From Iodobacter fluviatilis (GTDB lineage: Bacteria; Pseudomonadota; Gammaproteobacteria; Burkholderiales; Chitinibacteraceae): a DNA stretch of 36,975 nt. Position numbers and translations under genes: made by a program. Below are positions 19,138 through 27,042 of this stretch, piece after piece. The notes under the pieces were generated by a model. That model made no database searches, was not told the DNA's origin, and worked only from the letters and a program-made list of their open reading frames with translations. Each line of letters opens with the position of its first letter. Position 1 is the stretch's first letter. The DNA lies in assembly GCF_900451195.1 (NCBI RefSeq), contig NZ_UGHR01000007.1, positions 1 through 36,975 of the forward strand, given 5' to 3'.

Positions 19138-19956
19138 TCAGATTTTTTTTGCAGCTGCTGTATTTTTTTGTGGTCTGGTATAGATATAGGCATACGGCAG
19201 CCCCACAAAAAGAGCCCCCCCCACTAAATTACCCAGAGTAACCGGCAATAAGTTAGCAGTAAAAAAGTGCGCCCAAGTAATATCCAGCCCAGCCAGCATC
19301 GCTGCCGGAATAAAAAACATATTGGCAATACTGTGCTCCATGCCCAGCGCAACAAACGCCATCACGGGAAACCAGATCCCCAGCATTCTGCCCAGCGTAT
19401 CTTTAGCAGAATATCCTTGCCATGTTGCAATACAAACCAGAAGATTGGCCAACACCCCACGCATAAAACTCACCATAAAGGGATTTGCCAGCTTATGCTC
19501 AGCCACGCTAAGCAGGTATTGAGTGCACGGCTGCCCTGCAGGGAAAAGCTGGGTCATATGGGTAAACGCCCAGGCCGCTAAACATGCGCCAATAAAATTA
19601 CCTGAATATGAAACACTCCATACGCGAAGCACCTGCGCAGGATTAAGCTTTTTTCTCCATAGAGAAACAACCTGGGTTGCGCAGTTTGAAGTGAATAAAT
19701 CTGCACCTGTCAGCACCACCGCAATAAAGCCCAAGGGAAAAAGCGCCCCGAACAAAAGCTTTGCCAGCCCAGGATTACTTGCCAGTAATTCTACAGAGCC
19801 ACCAGTCACCACAATCGCCAATAAGCCCCCCAGGCCGATAAATGCACCGCCCAGCATCGCCATCACAATTAAACGGGAAAAAGGCAGCGCGGCTTTATCG
19901 AGCGCAGCGTGGTCAACATAATCAACAATCTGTTGTGGTGAGTTCATTTCAGACAT
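19138..19956 (-). CDS. Formate/nitrite transporter family channel
   Basis: Inner-membrane pentameric FNT channel for small monovalent anions (formate, nitrite or hydrosulfide). In 272 aa there are six membrane spans and both family signatures: LTGADLFTSN after TM2 and RGVLANLLVCIA in TM4. The central-pore His lies in MEHSIANMFFIP, as in FocA. Formate (FocA) and nitrite (NirC) types cannot be told apart safely, and no pfl, nir or formate dehydrogenase gene is adjacent. Start ATG at 19956 lacks a clear ribosome-binding site; the ATG three codons later is possible. No convincing FNR box is visible upstream. Confidence 0.9.
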   Translation of the reverse strand: MSEMNSPQQIVDYVDHAALDKAALPFSRLIVMAMLGGAFIGLGGLLAIVVTGGSVELLASNPGLAKLLFGALFPLGFIAVVLTGADLFTSNCATQVVSLWRKKLNPAQVLRVWSVSYSGNFIGACLAAWAFTHMTQLFPAGQPCTQYLLSVAEHKLANPFMVSFMRGVLANLLVCIATWQGYSAKDTLGRMLGIWFPVMAFVALGMEHSIANMFFIPAAMLAGLDITWAHFFTANLLPVTLGNLVGGALFVGLPYAYIYTRPQKNTAAAKKI

Positions 19957-20082
19957 AGGAGGCCCCAGAGCAAAATAACGTAAATCGTTAATCAGCGTTA
20001 TATCTGTAAGCCTAAGCGCAAATCTGTAAACTATTTACTCGTCATACACCCTATTTTAATTTGCTCTGATTTAGCTCAATTT

Positions 20083-20718
20083 TTAGAGCCGGTAAGAAAG
20101 TGAAGTCATCACAATTGAGCTAAGTTTCATGGCTTTAACAATAGGGAACGGCAAAGGTGCAGCTCCTAATTCTTCTGCTTTTTCTGCATGATGGGTTTCA
20201 TCAATATGCATCTGGGCAACAATCGCCCTGCTCTTTGCATCCTGCCCGGGCAACTCGCGCAGATGCGATTGCAAATGATCAGCAACTTGGCGCTCGGTTT
20301 CTGCCAAAAAGCCTAAATTCCACTTATCCCCAATCACCCCCGCGGTAACGCCAATCGCCAGAGAGCCTGCGTACCAAAGCGGGTTAAGCAGGCTTTTATG
20401 GCTACCTAAATCAGCAATGCGCGCTTCTGTCCATGCCAAGTGCTCAACTTCTTCATGCGCCGCTTCACGTAAAGCATCGCGGGTAGCCGGATCACGCGCA
20501 GTTAAGGCTTGGCCCTGATATAAAGCCTGAGCACACACCTCCCCGCAATGATTTACCCGCATCAGGCCTGCCGCATGCTGCTTTTCTGCCGAACTCATTT
20601 CAATATCTGCAACTGCAGCATCAGGATGCGGGCGTACGCTTTGCGCAGAAGCCGCCAAGGTACGTAAGACGGTATCAAACTCAGAAATAAACTGGTCCAG
20701 AGAAGGGAGTTTCAGCAT
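20083..20718 (-). CDS. coq7: 2-polyprenyl-3-methyl-6-methoxy-1,4-benzoquinol hydroxylase (Coq7)
   Basis: Membrane-associated di-iron hydroxylase of ubiquinone synthesis (the C6/C5-position hydroxylation that E. coli performs with the flavoprotein UbiF). Ferritin-like iron ligands are visible: Glu in NHCGEVCAQALY, EEVEH, Glu in ETERQVADHL, and Glu/His in DETHHAEKAEELGA. The 211-aa length fits the betaproteobacterial Coq7 group. It stands alone and is divergent from the cyclophilin operon. The ribosome-binding site is weak. Confidence 0.95.
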   Translation of the reverse strand: MLKLPSLDQFISEFDTVLRTLAASAQSVRPHPDAAVADIEMSSAEKQHAAGLMRVNHCGEVCAQALYQGQALTARDPATRDALREAAHEEVEHLAWTEARIADLGSHKSLLNPLWYAGSLAIGVTAGVIGDKWNLGFLAETERQVADHLQSHLRELPGQDAKSRAIVAQMHIDETHHAEKAEELGAAPLPFPIVKAMKLSSIVMTSLSYRL

Positions 20719-20837
20719 AAGGGTATCAATCCATAGAATGAAGCTATTTTACCCCATAAATGCAGTAAAACCATGGCAATTGCGGGGTAAACCATTGCCA
20801 GTAATGGATTTGAGCCATGTAACGGGCGCAGTTACCG

Positions 20838-20848
20838 CGTGCTATAAT
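20838..20848 (+). promoter_or_regulatory. Extended -10 promoter of the cyclophilin operon
   Basis: TG-C-TATAAT (20840-20848) is an extended -10 element with a perfect hexamer. No good -35 stands at the usual distance. The start would be about 37 bases before the first ATG. Confidence 0.6.
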
Positions 20849-20891
20849 TGCGCGAAATTTCGCCCTTTAATCACATCTTTGGAAAAACACG

Positions 20892-21461
20892 ATGAAACGT
20901 CTTGTTGTTGCAGCAAGCCTGGTTCTGGCCAGCCTGAGTGCATTTGCAGCCAATCCGCAGGTTGAATTGATCACATCAAAAGGCAAAGTGGTGATCGAGC
21001 TTTATCCAGAAAAAGCCCCACTGACTGTGGCAAATTTTTTACAATATGTTAAAGACAAACAATACGATGGCACTATTTTTCATCGCGTGATTCGTGATTT
21101 TATGATTCAAGGCGGAGGCATGGACGAGAAAATGGCCGAAAAGCCAACTCGTTCGCCTGTTAAGAATGAAGCCAAAATCGCTTTTGAAAAAGGCTTAAAA
21201 AACGATCGCGGCACCATTGCGATGGCCAGAACAGCAGATCCTGACTCGGCCACCGCACAGTTTTTTATTAATTCAAAAAACAACGATTTTCTCAACTACC
21301 CAAGCCGTGATGGCTTTGGTTACACCGTCTTTGGCAGAGTGATTTCTGGCCTGTCGGTAGTCGATCAAATCAGCGTCAGCCCGACAGCACCCGGCGATGT
21401 GCCCGTGAATACTATTACCATTCAATCAGCCCGCGAGCTTGGCAAAAAGTCAGGCAAATAA
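20892..21461 (+). CDS. Periplasmic peptidyl-prolyl cis-trans isomerase (cyclophilin)
   Basis: Cyclophilin-type PPIase with a signal peptide ([19 protein letters not shown], cleaved before ANPQ), so the periplasmic counterpart of the next gene. Core motifs include [14 protein letters not shown] (catalytic Arg region), [18 protein letters not shown] and [12 protein letters not shown]. Length 189 aa matches PpiA. The ribosome-binding site is GGAAAA. A gap of 19 bases separates it from the cytoplasmic paralogue, and the two are alike through the whole domain, pointing to an old tandem duplication. Confidence 0.93.
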   Translation: MKRLVVAASLVLASLSAFAANPQVELITSKGKVVIELYPEKAPLTVANFLQYVKDKQYDGTIFHRVIRDFMIQGGGMDEKMAEKPTRSPVKNEAKIAFEKGLKNDRGTIAMARTADPDSATAQFFINSKNNDFLNYPSRDGFGYTVFGRVISGLSVVDQISVSPTAPGDVPVNTITIQSARELGKKSGK

Positions 21462-21480
21462 CACTCAAAAAGGAAGCATC

Positions 21481-21984
21481 ATGAGCAAAGTAAAACTCAC
21501 CACTACTTTTGGCGATATCATCGTTGAACTCAACGCTGAAAAAGCACCAATTACCGTCGCTAATTTCTTGCAATACGTAGAAGAAGGCCATTACGACGGC
21601 ACTATTTTCCATCGCATCATCAATGGTTTTATGGTGCAGGGCGGTGGTTTTGCGCCAGGAATGGATGAAAAGAAAGAAGGCCGTGCTCCGATTAAAAACG
21701 AAGCAGCCAATGGCTTGAAAAACGACGCCTACACCTTGGCTATGGCGCGTACGCCAGATCCACATTCTGCTTCTTCACAATTCTTTATTAACGTCGCGAA
21801 TAACGACTTCCTGAACTACCAAAGCGCAACCGCACAGGGCTTCGGCTACTGCGTATTTGCCAAGGTTATCGAAGGTAAAGAAGTGGTTGATCAGCTGAAA
21901 GCCGTAAAAACCGGCAGCAAAGGCTTTCACCAGGATGTGCCAAAAGAAGACGTAATGATCATTAAGGCTGAAGTTTTAGCTTAA
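21481..21984 (+). CDS. ppiB: Cytoplasmic peptidyl-prolyl cis-trans isomerase B
   Basis: Cyclophilin without signal peptide. The 167-aa protein resembles E. coli PpiB throughout ([70 protein letters not shown]). The ATG is preceded by AAAAAGGAAGCATC. The ppiB-lpxH order is also found in E. coli. Confidence 0.96.
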   Translation: MSKVKLTTTFGDIIVELNAEKAPITVANFLQYVEEGHYDGTIFHRIINGFMVQGGGFAPGMDEKKEGRAPIKNEAANGLKNDAYTLAMARTPDPHSASSQFFINVANNDFLNYQSATAQGFGYCVFAKVIEGKEVVDQLKAVKTGSKGFHQDVPKEDVMIIKAEVLA

Positions 21985-21992
21985 TGTTTTCA

Positions 21993-22014
21993 GGTGCCGG
22001 CCTTCGCTGGCACC
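21993..22014 (+). other. Hairpin between ppiB and lpxH
   Basis: GGTGCC and GGCACC close a stem-loop with an inner GC pair and CTTC loop. No T-run follows, so it is more likely an mRNA-stabilising or processing hairpin than a full terminator. Confidence 0.4.
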
Positions 22015-22048
22015 TCTCATTGCCTTACCTCGCAAGCTAGCCAATTTA

Positions 22049-22780
22049 ATGCCATCTCCCATTCTATTTATCTCAGACCTTCATCTTTCTCCCAACGATC
22101 CGGCAACGACAGCGGCTTTTCACGCCTTTTTGCAAGGGCCTGCACGCACCGCCAGTGCCTTGTATATTTTGGGAGATTTATTTGAGTTCTGGATTGGGGA
22201 CGATAGCTTAGACGAAGCATTTAATGCAGAAATTGTGCATGCGATCGCACAGCTGGCCGGGCAAGGCGTTAAAATTTTCTTTTTGGCAGGCAACCGTGAT
22301 TTCTTACCTAGCGCGCGCTTTGCATCTGCAGCCAAGCTCAGCATCCTGCCCGACCCCAGCCCTATTCTATACAATGGGCAAACACTATTAATTGCCCACG
22401 GCGATGCACTCTGTACCGATGATCTCGCTTATCAGCGCTTTCGGCGTATTGTCCGGCACCCCTTGGTACAAACCCTGTTCCTAGCTCTGCCCAAACGCTG
22501 GCGGCAAGGTCAGGTCGAAAAGCTACGCCAACGTTCTAAAGCGTCCAATCAAATGAAGCGCAGCGACATTATGGATGTTAACCCTCAAGCCGCTGCACAA
22601 CTGATGGCACAGCACCACGTCCAAACACTGATTCACGGCCATACTCATCGCCCTGCCATGCACATACTCCCACAAGGACAACGCTGGGTATTGCCCGACT
22701 GGTATCAGGGCCAGGGTGGCTATTTAAAGCTGGAAAACAACACGCTCAGCATTCATCAGCTTGATGGTTCACCGTTTTAA
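22049..22780 (+). CDS. lpxH: UDP-2,3-diacylglucosamine pyrophosphatase LpxH
   Basis: Mn2+-dependent phosphoesterase of lipid A synthesis, cleaving UDP-2,3-diacylglucosamine to lipid X and UMP at the membrane surface. All calcineurin-like metal motifs are seen: SDLHLS (Asp10, His12), LGDLFEFWIGDD, AGNRDFL, AHGD and HGHTHRPA. Length 243 aa matches E. coli LpxH (240). The ribosome-binding site before the ATG is poor, so translation may depend on ppiB read-through. It converges on the secretin-domain gene with nine bases between stops. Confidence 0.96.
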   Translation: MPSPILFISDLHLSPNDPATTAAFHAFLQGPARTASALYILGDLFEFWIGDDSLDEAFNAEIVHAIAQLAGQGVKIFFLAGNRDFLPSARFASAAKLSILPDPSPILYNGQTLLIAHGDALCTDDLAYQRFRRIVRHPLVQTLFLALPKRWRQGQVEKLRQRSKASNQMKRSDIMDVNPQAAAQLMAQHHVQTLIHGHTHRPAMHILPQGQRWVLPDWYQGQGGYLKLENNTLSIHQLDGSPF

Positions 22781-22789
22781 CCGGCTAGC

Positions 22790-23500
22790 TTAATCTGCAT
22801 CGACCTTAAGCCACACCTGATATTGCTGCCGCCCTTCAGACGGCAAGCCTGTTGATACTGTCTCGCCAGCTAATACCCACTCCCCCAGTCGAAATGAAAT
22901 ATCGCTGCTCATCTGATGAGTGACCATACTTCCATCGCGCTCAAACCGGCTACTTTCAGGAAAAATGCGCAGGTGAATGGTATCACCCACTAAACGAGGC
23001 TCCGCCCAAAAACCACTCGCGGCCGTTTGCCACTCCCCCGCAAAACCTGAGCGCCTGACTGGTATAAATCGCTCACTTCCTAGCTTGATCATGGCCCGGC
23101 CACCATCCATCACACGCAGAGTTTGCAGAGACTGCTGAGAAGATGCCCGCTCATGAGCAGAGATTTGCACTCCGCCTTTTACGCCTTGATTGGAGATCAG
23201 CACCTGCCCGTCCAGCGCCAATTGTGCGGATGATGCGCTATCTCGCTGCTGCACGCTGATTTGCAAACGGCGGCTGGGCTGATCCAGTTTGCGCACCATA
23301 GCCGCAATCTGGTCGAAGTGAGCCTGATCTGCGGCACGGATCAATAATCGCCCCTGAATCCCTTGGATAGAGGCTTCTGGGAAAGCCGCACGTAATACCG
23401 GCACAAGTTCATCGGGCACTTTGTGCTGTAAAACCAGCGTATCAAGCTGATCAGCAAAAGCGAGGGATGACAACAAACACGTCAGCAAGAAAATACGCAT
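22790..23500 (-). CDS. Exported protein with secretin N-domain and gate-like region, no barrel
   Basis: A 236-residue exported protein (signal MRIFLLTCLLSSLAFA). Residues about 18-75 (LVLQHKVPDELVPVLRAAFP, then GRLLIRAADQAHFDQIAAMVRKLD) match the NolW-like secretin N-domain. The rest (LRVMDGGRAMIKLGSERFIPV, then LVGDTIHLRIFPES) resembles the start of a secretin gate domain, but the protein stops before any outer-membrane barrel. AGGAGGG precedes the ATG at 23500; an upstream start at 23536 would overlap ispF. It is the last gene of the rnhA-dnaQ-ispD-ispF chain. Its partner and role are unknown. Confidence 0.8.
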   Translation of the reverse strand: MRIFLLTCLLSSLAFADQLDTLVLQHKVPDELVPVLRAAFPEASIQGIQGRLLIRAADQAHFDQIAAMVRKLDQPSRRLQISVQQRDSASSAQLALDGQVLISNQGVKGGVQISAHERASSQQSLQTLRVMDGGRAMIKLGSERFIPVRRSGFAGEWQTAASGFWAEPRLVGDTIHLRIFPESSRFERDGSMVTHQMSSDISFRLGEWVLAGETVSTGLPSEGRQQYQVWLKVDAD

Positions 23501-23514
23501 ACGCCCTCCTTGCA

Positions 23515-23988
23515 TTACAAAGGCAAGAGCAGGCACACCGCCTGAGCCTCAACTGCTTCTGAGGCGCCAACAGGCCCCAGTTTCTCGTACGTTTTAGCCT
23601 TCACATTAATTTGCCCCAGAGCCACCCCCAAATCACTGGCAATATTAGCCACCATCGCAGCAATATGCGGCGCCATTTTAGGCTGCTGAATTAAGATGGA
23701 TGCATCCACATTGCCGATCTGCCAGCCTGCTTCCCGCACTCGGCGCACGGCCTCCCGCAGCAAAACACGGCTGTCTGCACCTTTAAACTCAGCCGCTGTA
23801 TCAGGAAAATGCCGCCCAATATCGCCTAAACCTGCTGCACCCAACACGGCATCGGTAATCGCATGCAGCAGGGCATCGGCATCCGAGTGGCCGAGCAATC
23901 CCTTATCAAAAGGAATATCCACTCCGCCCAAAATTAATTTACGACCTTCTACCAGACGATGTACGTCCCAGCCTTGTCCTATTCTCAT
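23515..23988 (-). CDS. ispF: 2-C-methyl-D-erythritol 2,4-cyclodiphosphate synthase
   Basis: MEP-pathway enzyme making the cyclic diphosphate precursor of isoprenoids. The 157-aa protein has the zinc ligands Asp8 and His10 (GWDVH) and His42 (in [14 protein letters not shown]), the same numbering as E. coli. The C-terminal [13 protein letters not shown] and the Glu-containing end fit the family. AGGAAAAACA precedes the ATG. The reading frame is open upstream to the ispD stop, and that upstream stretch resembles the ispD 3' end (see the repeat at 24000-24074). Confidence 0.97.
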   Translation of the reverse strand: MRIGQGWDVHRLVEGRKLILGGVDIPFDKGLLGHSDADALLHAITDAVLGAAGLGDIGRHFPDTAAEFKGADSRVLLREAVRRVREAGWQIGNVDASILIQQPKMAPHIAAMVANIASDLGVALGQINVKAKTYEKLGPVGASEAVEAQAVCLLLPL

Positions 23989-23999
23989 TGTTTTTCCTA

Positions 24000-24074
24000 T
24001 TGGCCTGCTGCCAGAATTCAGACAGCGAGGCATCACGTGTGGGTAAGTGGCTTTTAACTCCGCAGGCAGCTCAT
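24000..24074 (-). repeat. Degenerate copy of the ispD 3' end, in frame with ispF
   Basis: These 75 bases between ispD and ispF resemble 24116-24193 inside ispD. The core GGGTAAGTG-R-CTTTTAA matches at 16 of 17 positions, and the start (TTGGCC-Y-GCT-R-CCAGAAT) also matches. In translation the copy reads LKATYPH where IspD has LKVTYPQ. The frame is open into ispF. Confidence 0.6.
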
Positions 24075-24091
24075 TAAGAACAGCCTGCACG

Positions 24092-24793
24092 TCAAGCTTT
24101 GCCAGATTGATCCTGTTGGCCCGCTACCAGAATCAGCGCTGCAAGGCGTAAATCTTGCGGGTAAGTGACTTTTAAATTCCATGGGCTGCCCATGATTAAT
24201 TGGGGCTGCAAACCGAGTTTCTCCAGTGCACTGGCTTCATCAGTAATATCCGGCCCCATGCCTGTGGCCAAGGCATGAGCCAGTTGCGCTACACGAAACA
24301 TTTGCGGCGTTTGGGCCTGCCACAGGCCGTCTCTTGGGTGGGTATGTGCAATATGCTGGCCAGCCTGTGCCAGCTTTAAGGTATCCGCTACAGGCACAGC
24401 CAGAATACCGCCTACGGGGTGGCCAGTGAGCGCGGCGATCATTTGGCTGACTAAAGCCGGATCAAGACAGGGCCGGGCCGCATCGTGCACCAAAACCCAG
24501 TCATCCTCAGCAGCCTGCACAGCGTACAAACCATTAAGCACCGATTCAGCACGGCTGGCACCGCCACAGCGCAACACTTCCAAACGCGCGAACCCGCTCC
24601 AATCAAAACTATCCCACCATTCATCTTCCGGCGAGATGACCACCACAATACGATCCAGCTCGGCCACTTTGGCCAGGGCGGACAGGGTATGCCAGATCAG
24701 TGGCTTACCTGACAGATCAAGATATTGCTTGGGTGTAAGCGATGCCATCCGTGAGCCGCTACCCGCAGCAGGAATCAGCGCGATATGCTTCAT
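24092..24793 (-). CDS. ispD: 2-C-methyl-D-erythritol 4-phosphate cytidylyltransferase
   Basis: MEP-pathway nucleotidyltransferase that joins CTP and MEP. The N-terminal nucleotide-binding loop is [10 protein letters not shown], followed by [17 protein letters not shown], then VHDAARPC and [13 protein letters not shown]. Length 233 aa is normal. I chose the ATG at 24793, which overlaps the dnaQ stop (ATGA) and is preceded by AAAAAGGTGC. The gene is translationally coupled to dnaQ and sits next to ispF, as in many bacteria. Confidence 0.97.
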   Translation of the reverse strand: MKHIALIPAAGSGSRMASLTPKQYLDLSGKPLIWHTLSALAKVAELDRIVVVISPEDEWWDSFDWSGFARLEVLRCGGASRAESVLNGLYAVQAAEDDWVLVHDAARPCLDPALVSQMIAALTGHPVGGILAVPVADTLKLAQAGQHIAHTHPRDGLWQAQTPQMFRVAQLAHALATGMGPDITDEASALEKLGLQPQLIMGSPWNLKVTYPQDLRLAALILVAGQQDQSGKA

Positions 24794-25506
24794 GCACCTT
24801 TTTCCATCTGCCGCCACAGACACTCACCCTTCACGCTTTTATCTAACACAGCCAGATAAGCTTCATGCTCTGCCCGCTCTTCCGGTGTAGCCTTAATAAT
24901 GCGCAGTGGTTTTCGATTACTTTTAGCAAAAGCTAAAGCCGCATCGTTACCTGCATAAGGATCAAAATCAATCAGCAGGCTATCCTGACCACGGGTCAGC
25001 CCCAGATAAACTTCTGACAACAACTCGCAATCGATTAATGCACCGTGCAACGTACGATTACTGCGGTCGATATCAAAAAAATCGCACAGTGCATCCAGAT
25101 TATTACGCTTGCCTGGCCGCTGATCTTTAGCCATAACCAGCGTATCAATCACATTGGCCACATGATCAGTAAACTTGCCACGGCCAATTTTACCCAGCTC
25201 CATATTCAGATAGCCCACATCGAAGGGAGCGTTATGAATAATAATTTCGGCTCCGGCGACAAAATCAAGGAACTCATCTGCAATCTGCGCAAACTTAGGC
25301 TTATCAGATAAAAACTCTGTTGTTAAGCCGTGCACATTCAAAGCGCCTTCTTCACTGTCCCGGCCCGGATTGATATAACAGTGGAAATGCCGGTCTGGCG
25401 ACGATAAACGCCGATCTATCATTTCTACCGCAGCAATTTCCAGAATTCGGTTCCCGTCTTCAACTCGCAGACCGGTTGTTTCGGTATCAAGAATAATTTG
25501 CCGCAT
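24790..25506 (-). CDS. dnaQ: DNA polymerase III epsilon subunit (proofreading exonuclease)
   Basis: 3'-5' exonuclease of the replicative polymerase. DEDDh motifs are complete: Asp7/Glu9 in LDTETTG, Asp96 in HNAPFD, and His154/Asp159 in HGALIDCELL. QDSLLI after the nuclease domain fits the internal clamp-binding motif, and the C-terminal tail is the alpha-binding region. Length 238 aa (E. coli 243). The ATG overlaps the rnhA stop by one base (TGATG). In E. coli rnhA and dnaQ are divergent; here they are head-to-tail and overlapping. Confidence 0.97.
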   Translation of the reverse strand: MRQIILDTETTGLRVEDGNRILEIAAVEMIDRRLSSPDRHFHCYINPGRDSEEGALNVHGLTTEFLSDKPKFAQIADEFLDFVAGAEIIIHNAPFDVGYLNMELGKIGRGKFTDHVANVIDTLVMAKDQRPGKRNNLDALCDFFDIDRSNRTLHGALIDCELLSEVYLGLTRGQDSLLIDFDPYAGNDAALAFAKSNRKPLRIIKATPEERAEHEAYLAVLDKSVKGECLWRQMEKGA

Positions 25507-25949
25507 CAGCCACGTCCCTGCGCAATTTCTACGCCTTTATTTGCCAGTTGATCTGCACGCTCATTGCCCTCGTGCCCGGCGTGCCCTTTTACCCAGCACC
25601 ATTCAATCTGATGCCGGGCCTGAGCCACATCCAGCTCACGCCATAAATCGGCGTTTTTAACCGGCTGCTTCGCGGCCGTTTTCCAACCGTTTTTCTTCCA
25701 GCCATGAATCCATGTACTGATGCCATTTTTAACGTATTGCGAGTCAGTCCAGATCACCACGTCACAAGGGCGGTTTAAAATACCCAACGCTTTAATCACC
25801 CCCATCAATTCCATGCGATTATTGGTGGTATCAAGCTCGCCTCCGCACAATTCTTTTTGTTTATCGCCATACTGTAACCAAGCGCCCCAACCTCCGGGAC
25901 CGGGATTGCCTTTACACGCACCATCGGTGTAAATCACTACTTTATTCAT
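25506..25949 (-). CDS. rnhA: Ribonuclease HI
   Basis: Endonuclease that cuts RNA in RNA-DNA hybrids. The catalytic residues are Asp9 ([14 protein letters not shown]), Glu47 (NNRMELMG), Asp69 (WTDSQYV) and Asp133 (NERADQLA), with His123 in the flexible loop (KGHAGHEGN). The basic protrusion ([20 protein letters not shown]) is present as in the E. coli enzyme. Length 147 aa. AGGATAAAAGA precedes the ATG. It is the first gene of the rnhA-dnaQ-ispD-ispF chain. Confidence 0.98.
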   Translation of the reverse strand: MNKVVIYTDGACKGNPGPGGWGAWLQYGDKQKELCGGELDTTNNRMELMGVIKALGILNRPCDVVIWTDSQYVKNGISTWIHGWKKNGWKTAAKQPVKNADLWRELDVAQARHQIEWCWVKGHAGHEGNERADQLANKGVEIAQGRG

Positions 25950-25973
25950 TCTTTTATCCTGGAAAATCGCAGT

Positions 25974-26267
25974 ATGAAACGACTATTAATGATAACGGCC
26001 CTATTGAGCAACGGCGTCTTTGCTGCGCCCTTTTGCCCATGGCCTGTGCCGGGCAGCGAAACAAAACGATTTATCAATCTCACCGTAGTGCAAACCATAG
26101 AGATTACCGATGAAGAGCTGCGCATCGCATTTGGCGGCGGCAATCTGGGAAGCGGCCATGAAATTAAACTGTCCATCAAAAACCGGGCAGATGGCCTTAA
26201 AACCTTACAAGAAATGAGTGATACCGCACGCCGCTGCGATCAGCCCAGCCCGCATAATAAAACTTAA
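25974..26267 (+). CDS. Small secreted or periplasmic protein of unknown function
   Basis: A 97-residue protein with a clear signal peptide ([17 protein letters not shown], cleaved before APF). The mature part has two cysteines (FCPWP and RRCDQP) that could form a disulfide, and a central segment ([32 protein letters not shown]) predicted to be mostly beta. I recognise no family. It starts 24 bases from the divergent rnhA start with GGAAAA as ribosome-binding site, and its stop nearly touches that of the methyltransferase. The coding pattern and signal peptide make it a likely real gene, perhaps of narrow distribution. Confidence 0.68.
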   Translation: MKRLLMITALLSNGVFAAPFCPWPVPGSETKRFINLTVVQTIEITDEELRIAFGGGNLGSGHEIKLSIKNRADGLKTLQEMSDTARRCDQPSPHNKT

Positions 26268-26268
26268 A

Positions 26269-27036
26269 TCACTTCATCAGGGGATCACTGCCTTGCAAAT
26301 CTCTTTTTAGTACATGTCTTTTATCAACACCTGCCACTGCAGCGCCCGTAACAACAGGTGCAGTGCGCCATTTGTGACCTATTAAACGCATGCCATGCAC
26401 TCGTTTCACCACATCTAAGCAATACACGCCCCCTGCAGCAGGCCACCACCGATCCCCCGCATCTTCTAGAAACCGGCTTCTGGACAGCCATTTCTCTCTT
26501 TGCACTGGCAGGCCATAACAAAGAAATTCAGCCCGCATGGTTTCAAAGCCCAGCAAGGCTAACCAATCTTTCAGCCTAGGCAAAGACACAAAATTGCCAC
26601 GCCATGGTGCAGGATGAGCGCCATTTCTTAACCGGCGCAGCCCCCACAGGCTCCACGGATTAAACCCCGTGATCAATAAGCGCCCTTCCGGCATTAATAC
26701 GCGCTCTGCCTCACTTAACACGGCTTCTGGGTTAGCCGCAAAATCCAGCACATGGGGCAGAACAAGTAAATCGATGCTCTGATTAGCAAAAGGCAGCGCC
26801 TCACCCGTGCAGCACAAAGCCACACCCGCAGTTTGCCCAGCCTGAAAACGCCATGCCATGCGATTTGCCCGCAGGCAATCGAGCTGAGGCAATTCAAGCT
26901 GCACCGCCTTATAGCCAAAAATATCAGTCACAGTACGGTCGTACCAATCCATCTCCGCACTAGCCAAATAGTGACCTAATGGGGTGGCGAGCCAATCCGC
27001 AAAGTGGTTCAATCGAGCATCAACATTTAAAGGCAT
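26269..27036 (-). CDS. SAM-dependent methyltransferase (YafS-like)
   Basis: Class I methyltransferase of the Methyltransf_11 type, 255 aa. The central part (EALPFANQSIDLLVLPHVLDF, then EAERVLMPEGRLLITGFNPWSLWGLRRL) parallels E. coli YafS (HLPFADKSVDVCLLAHTL and ISGFNPISFMGLRKL). The usual glycine-rich loop I is poorly kept, as in YafS. Substrate unknown. I chose the ATG at 27036, because an ATG at 27153 would run 111 bases into gloB on the other strand. The neighbourhood (mltD, gloB, yafS, rnhA, dnaQ) is the same set as in E. coli. Confidence 0.88.
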   Translation of the reverse strand: MPLNVDARLNHFADWLATPLGHYLASAEMDWYDRTVTDIFGYKAVQLELPQLDCLRANRMAWRFQAGQTAGVALCCTGEALPFANQSIDLLVLPHVLDFAANPEAVLSEAERVLMPEGRLLITGFNPWSLWGLRRLRNGAHPAPWRGNFVSLPRLKDWLALLGFETMRAEFLCYGLPVQREKWLSRSRFLEDAGDRWWPAAGGVYCLDVVKRVHGMRLIGHKWRTAPVVTGAAVAGVDKRHVLKRDLQGSDPLMK

Positions 27037-27042
27037 TCTTTT

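Noticed and set aside
19957..20082. FNR or Fur box upstream of the formate/nitrite channel
   Set aside because: No TTGAT-N4-ATCAA or Fur-like repeat could be found; the AT-rich repeats there are too weak.
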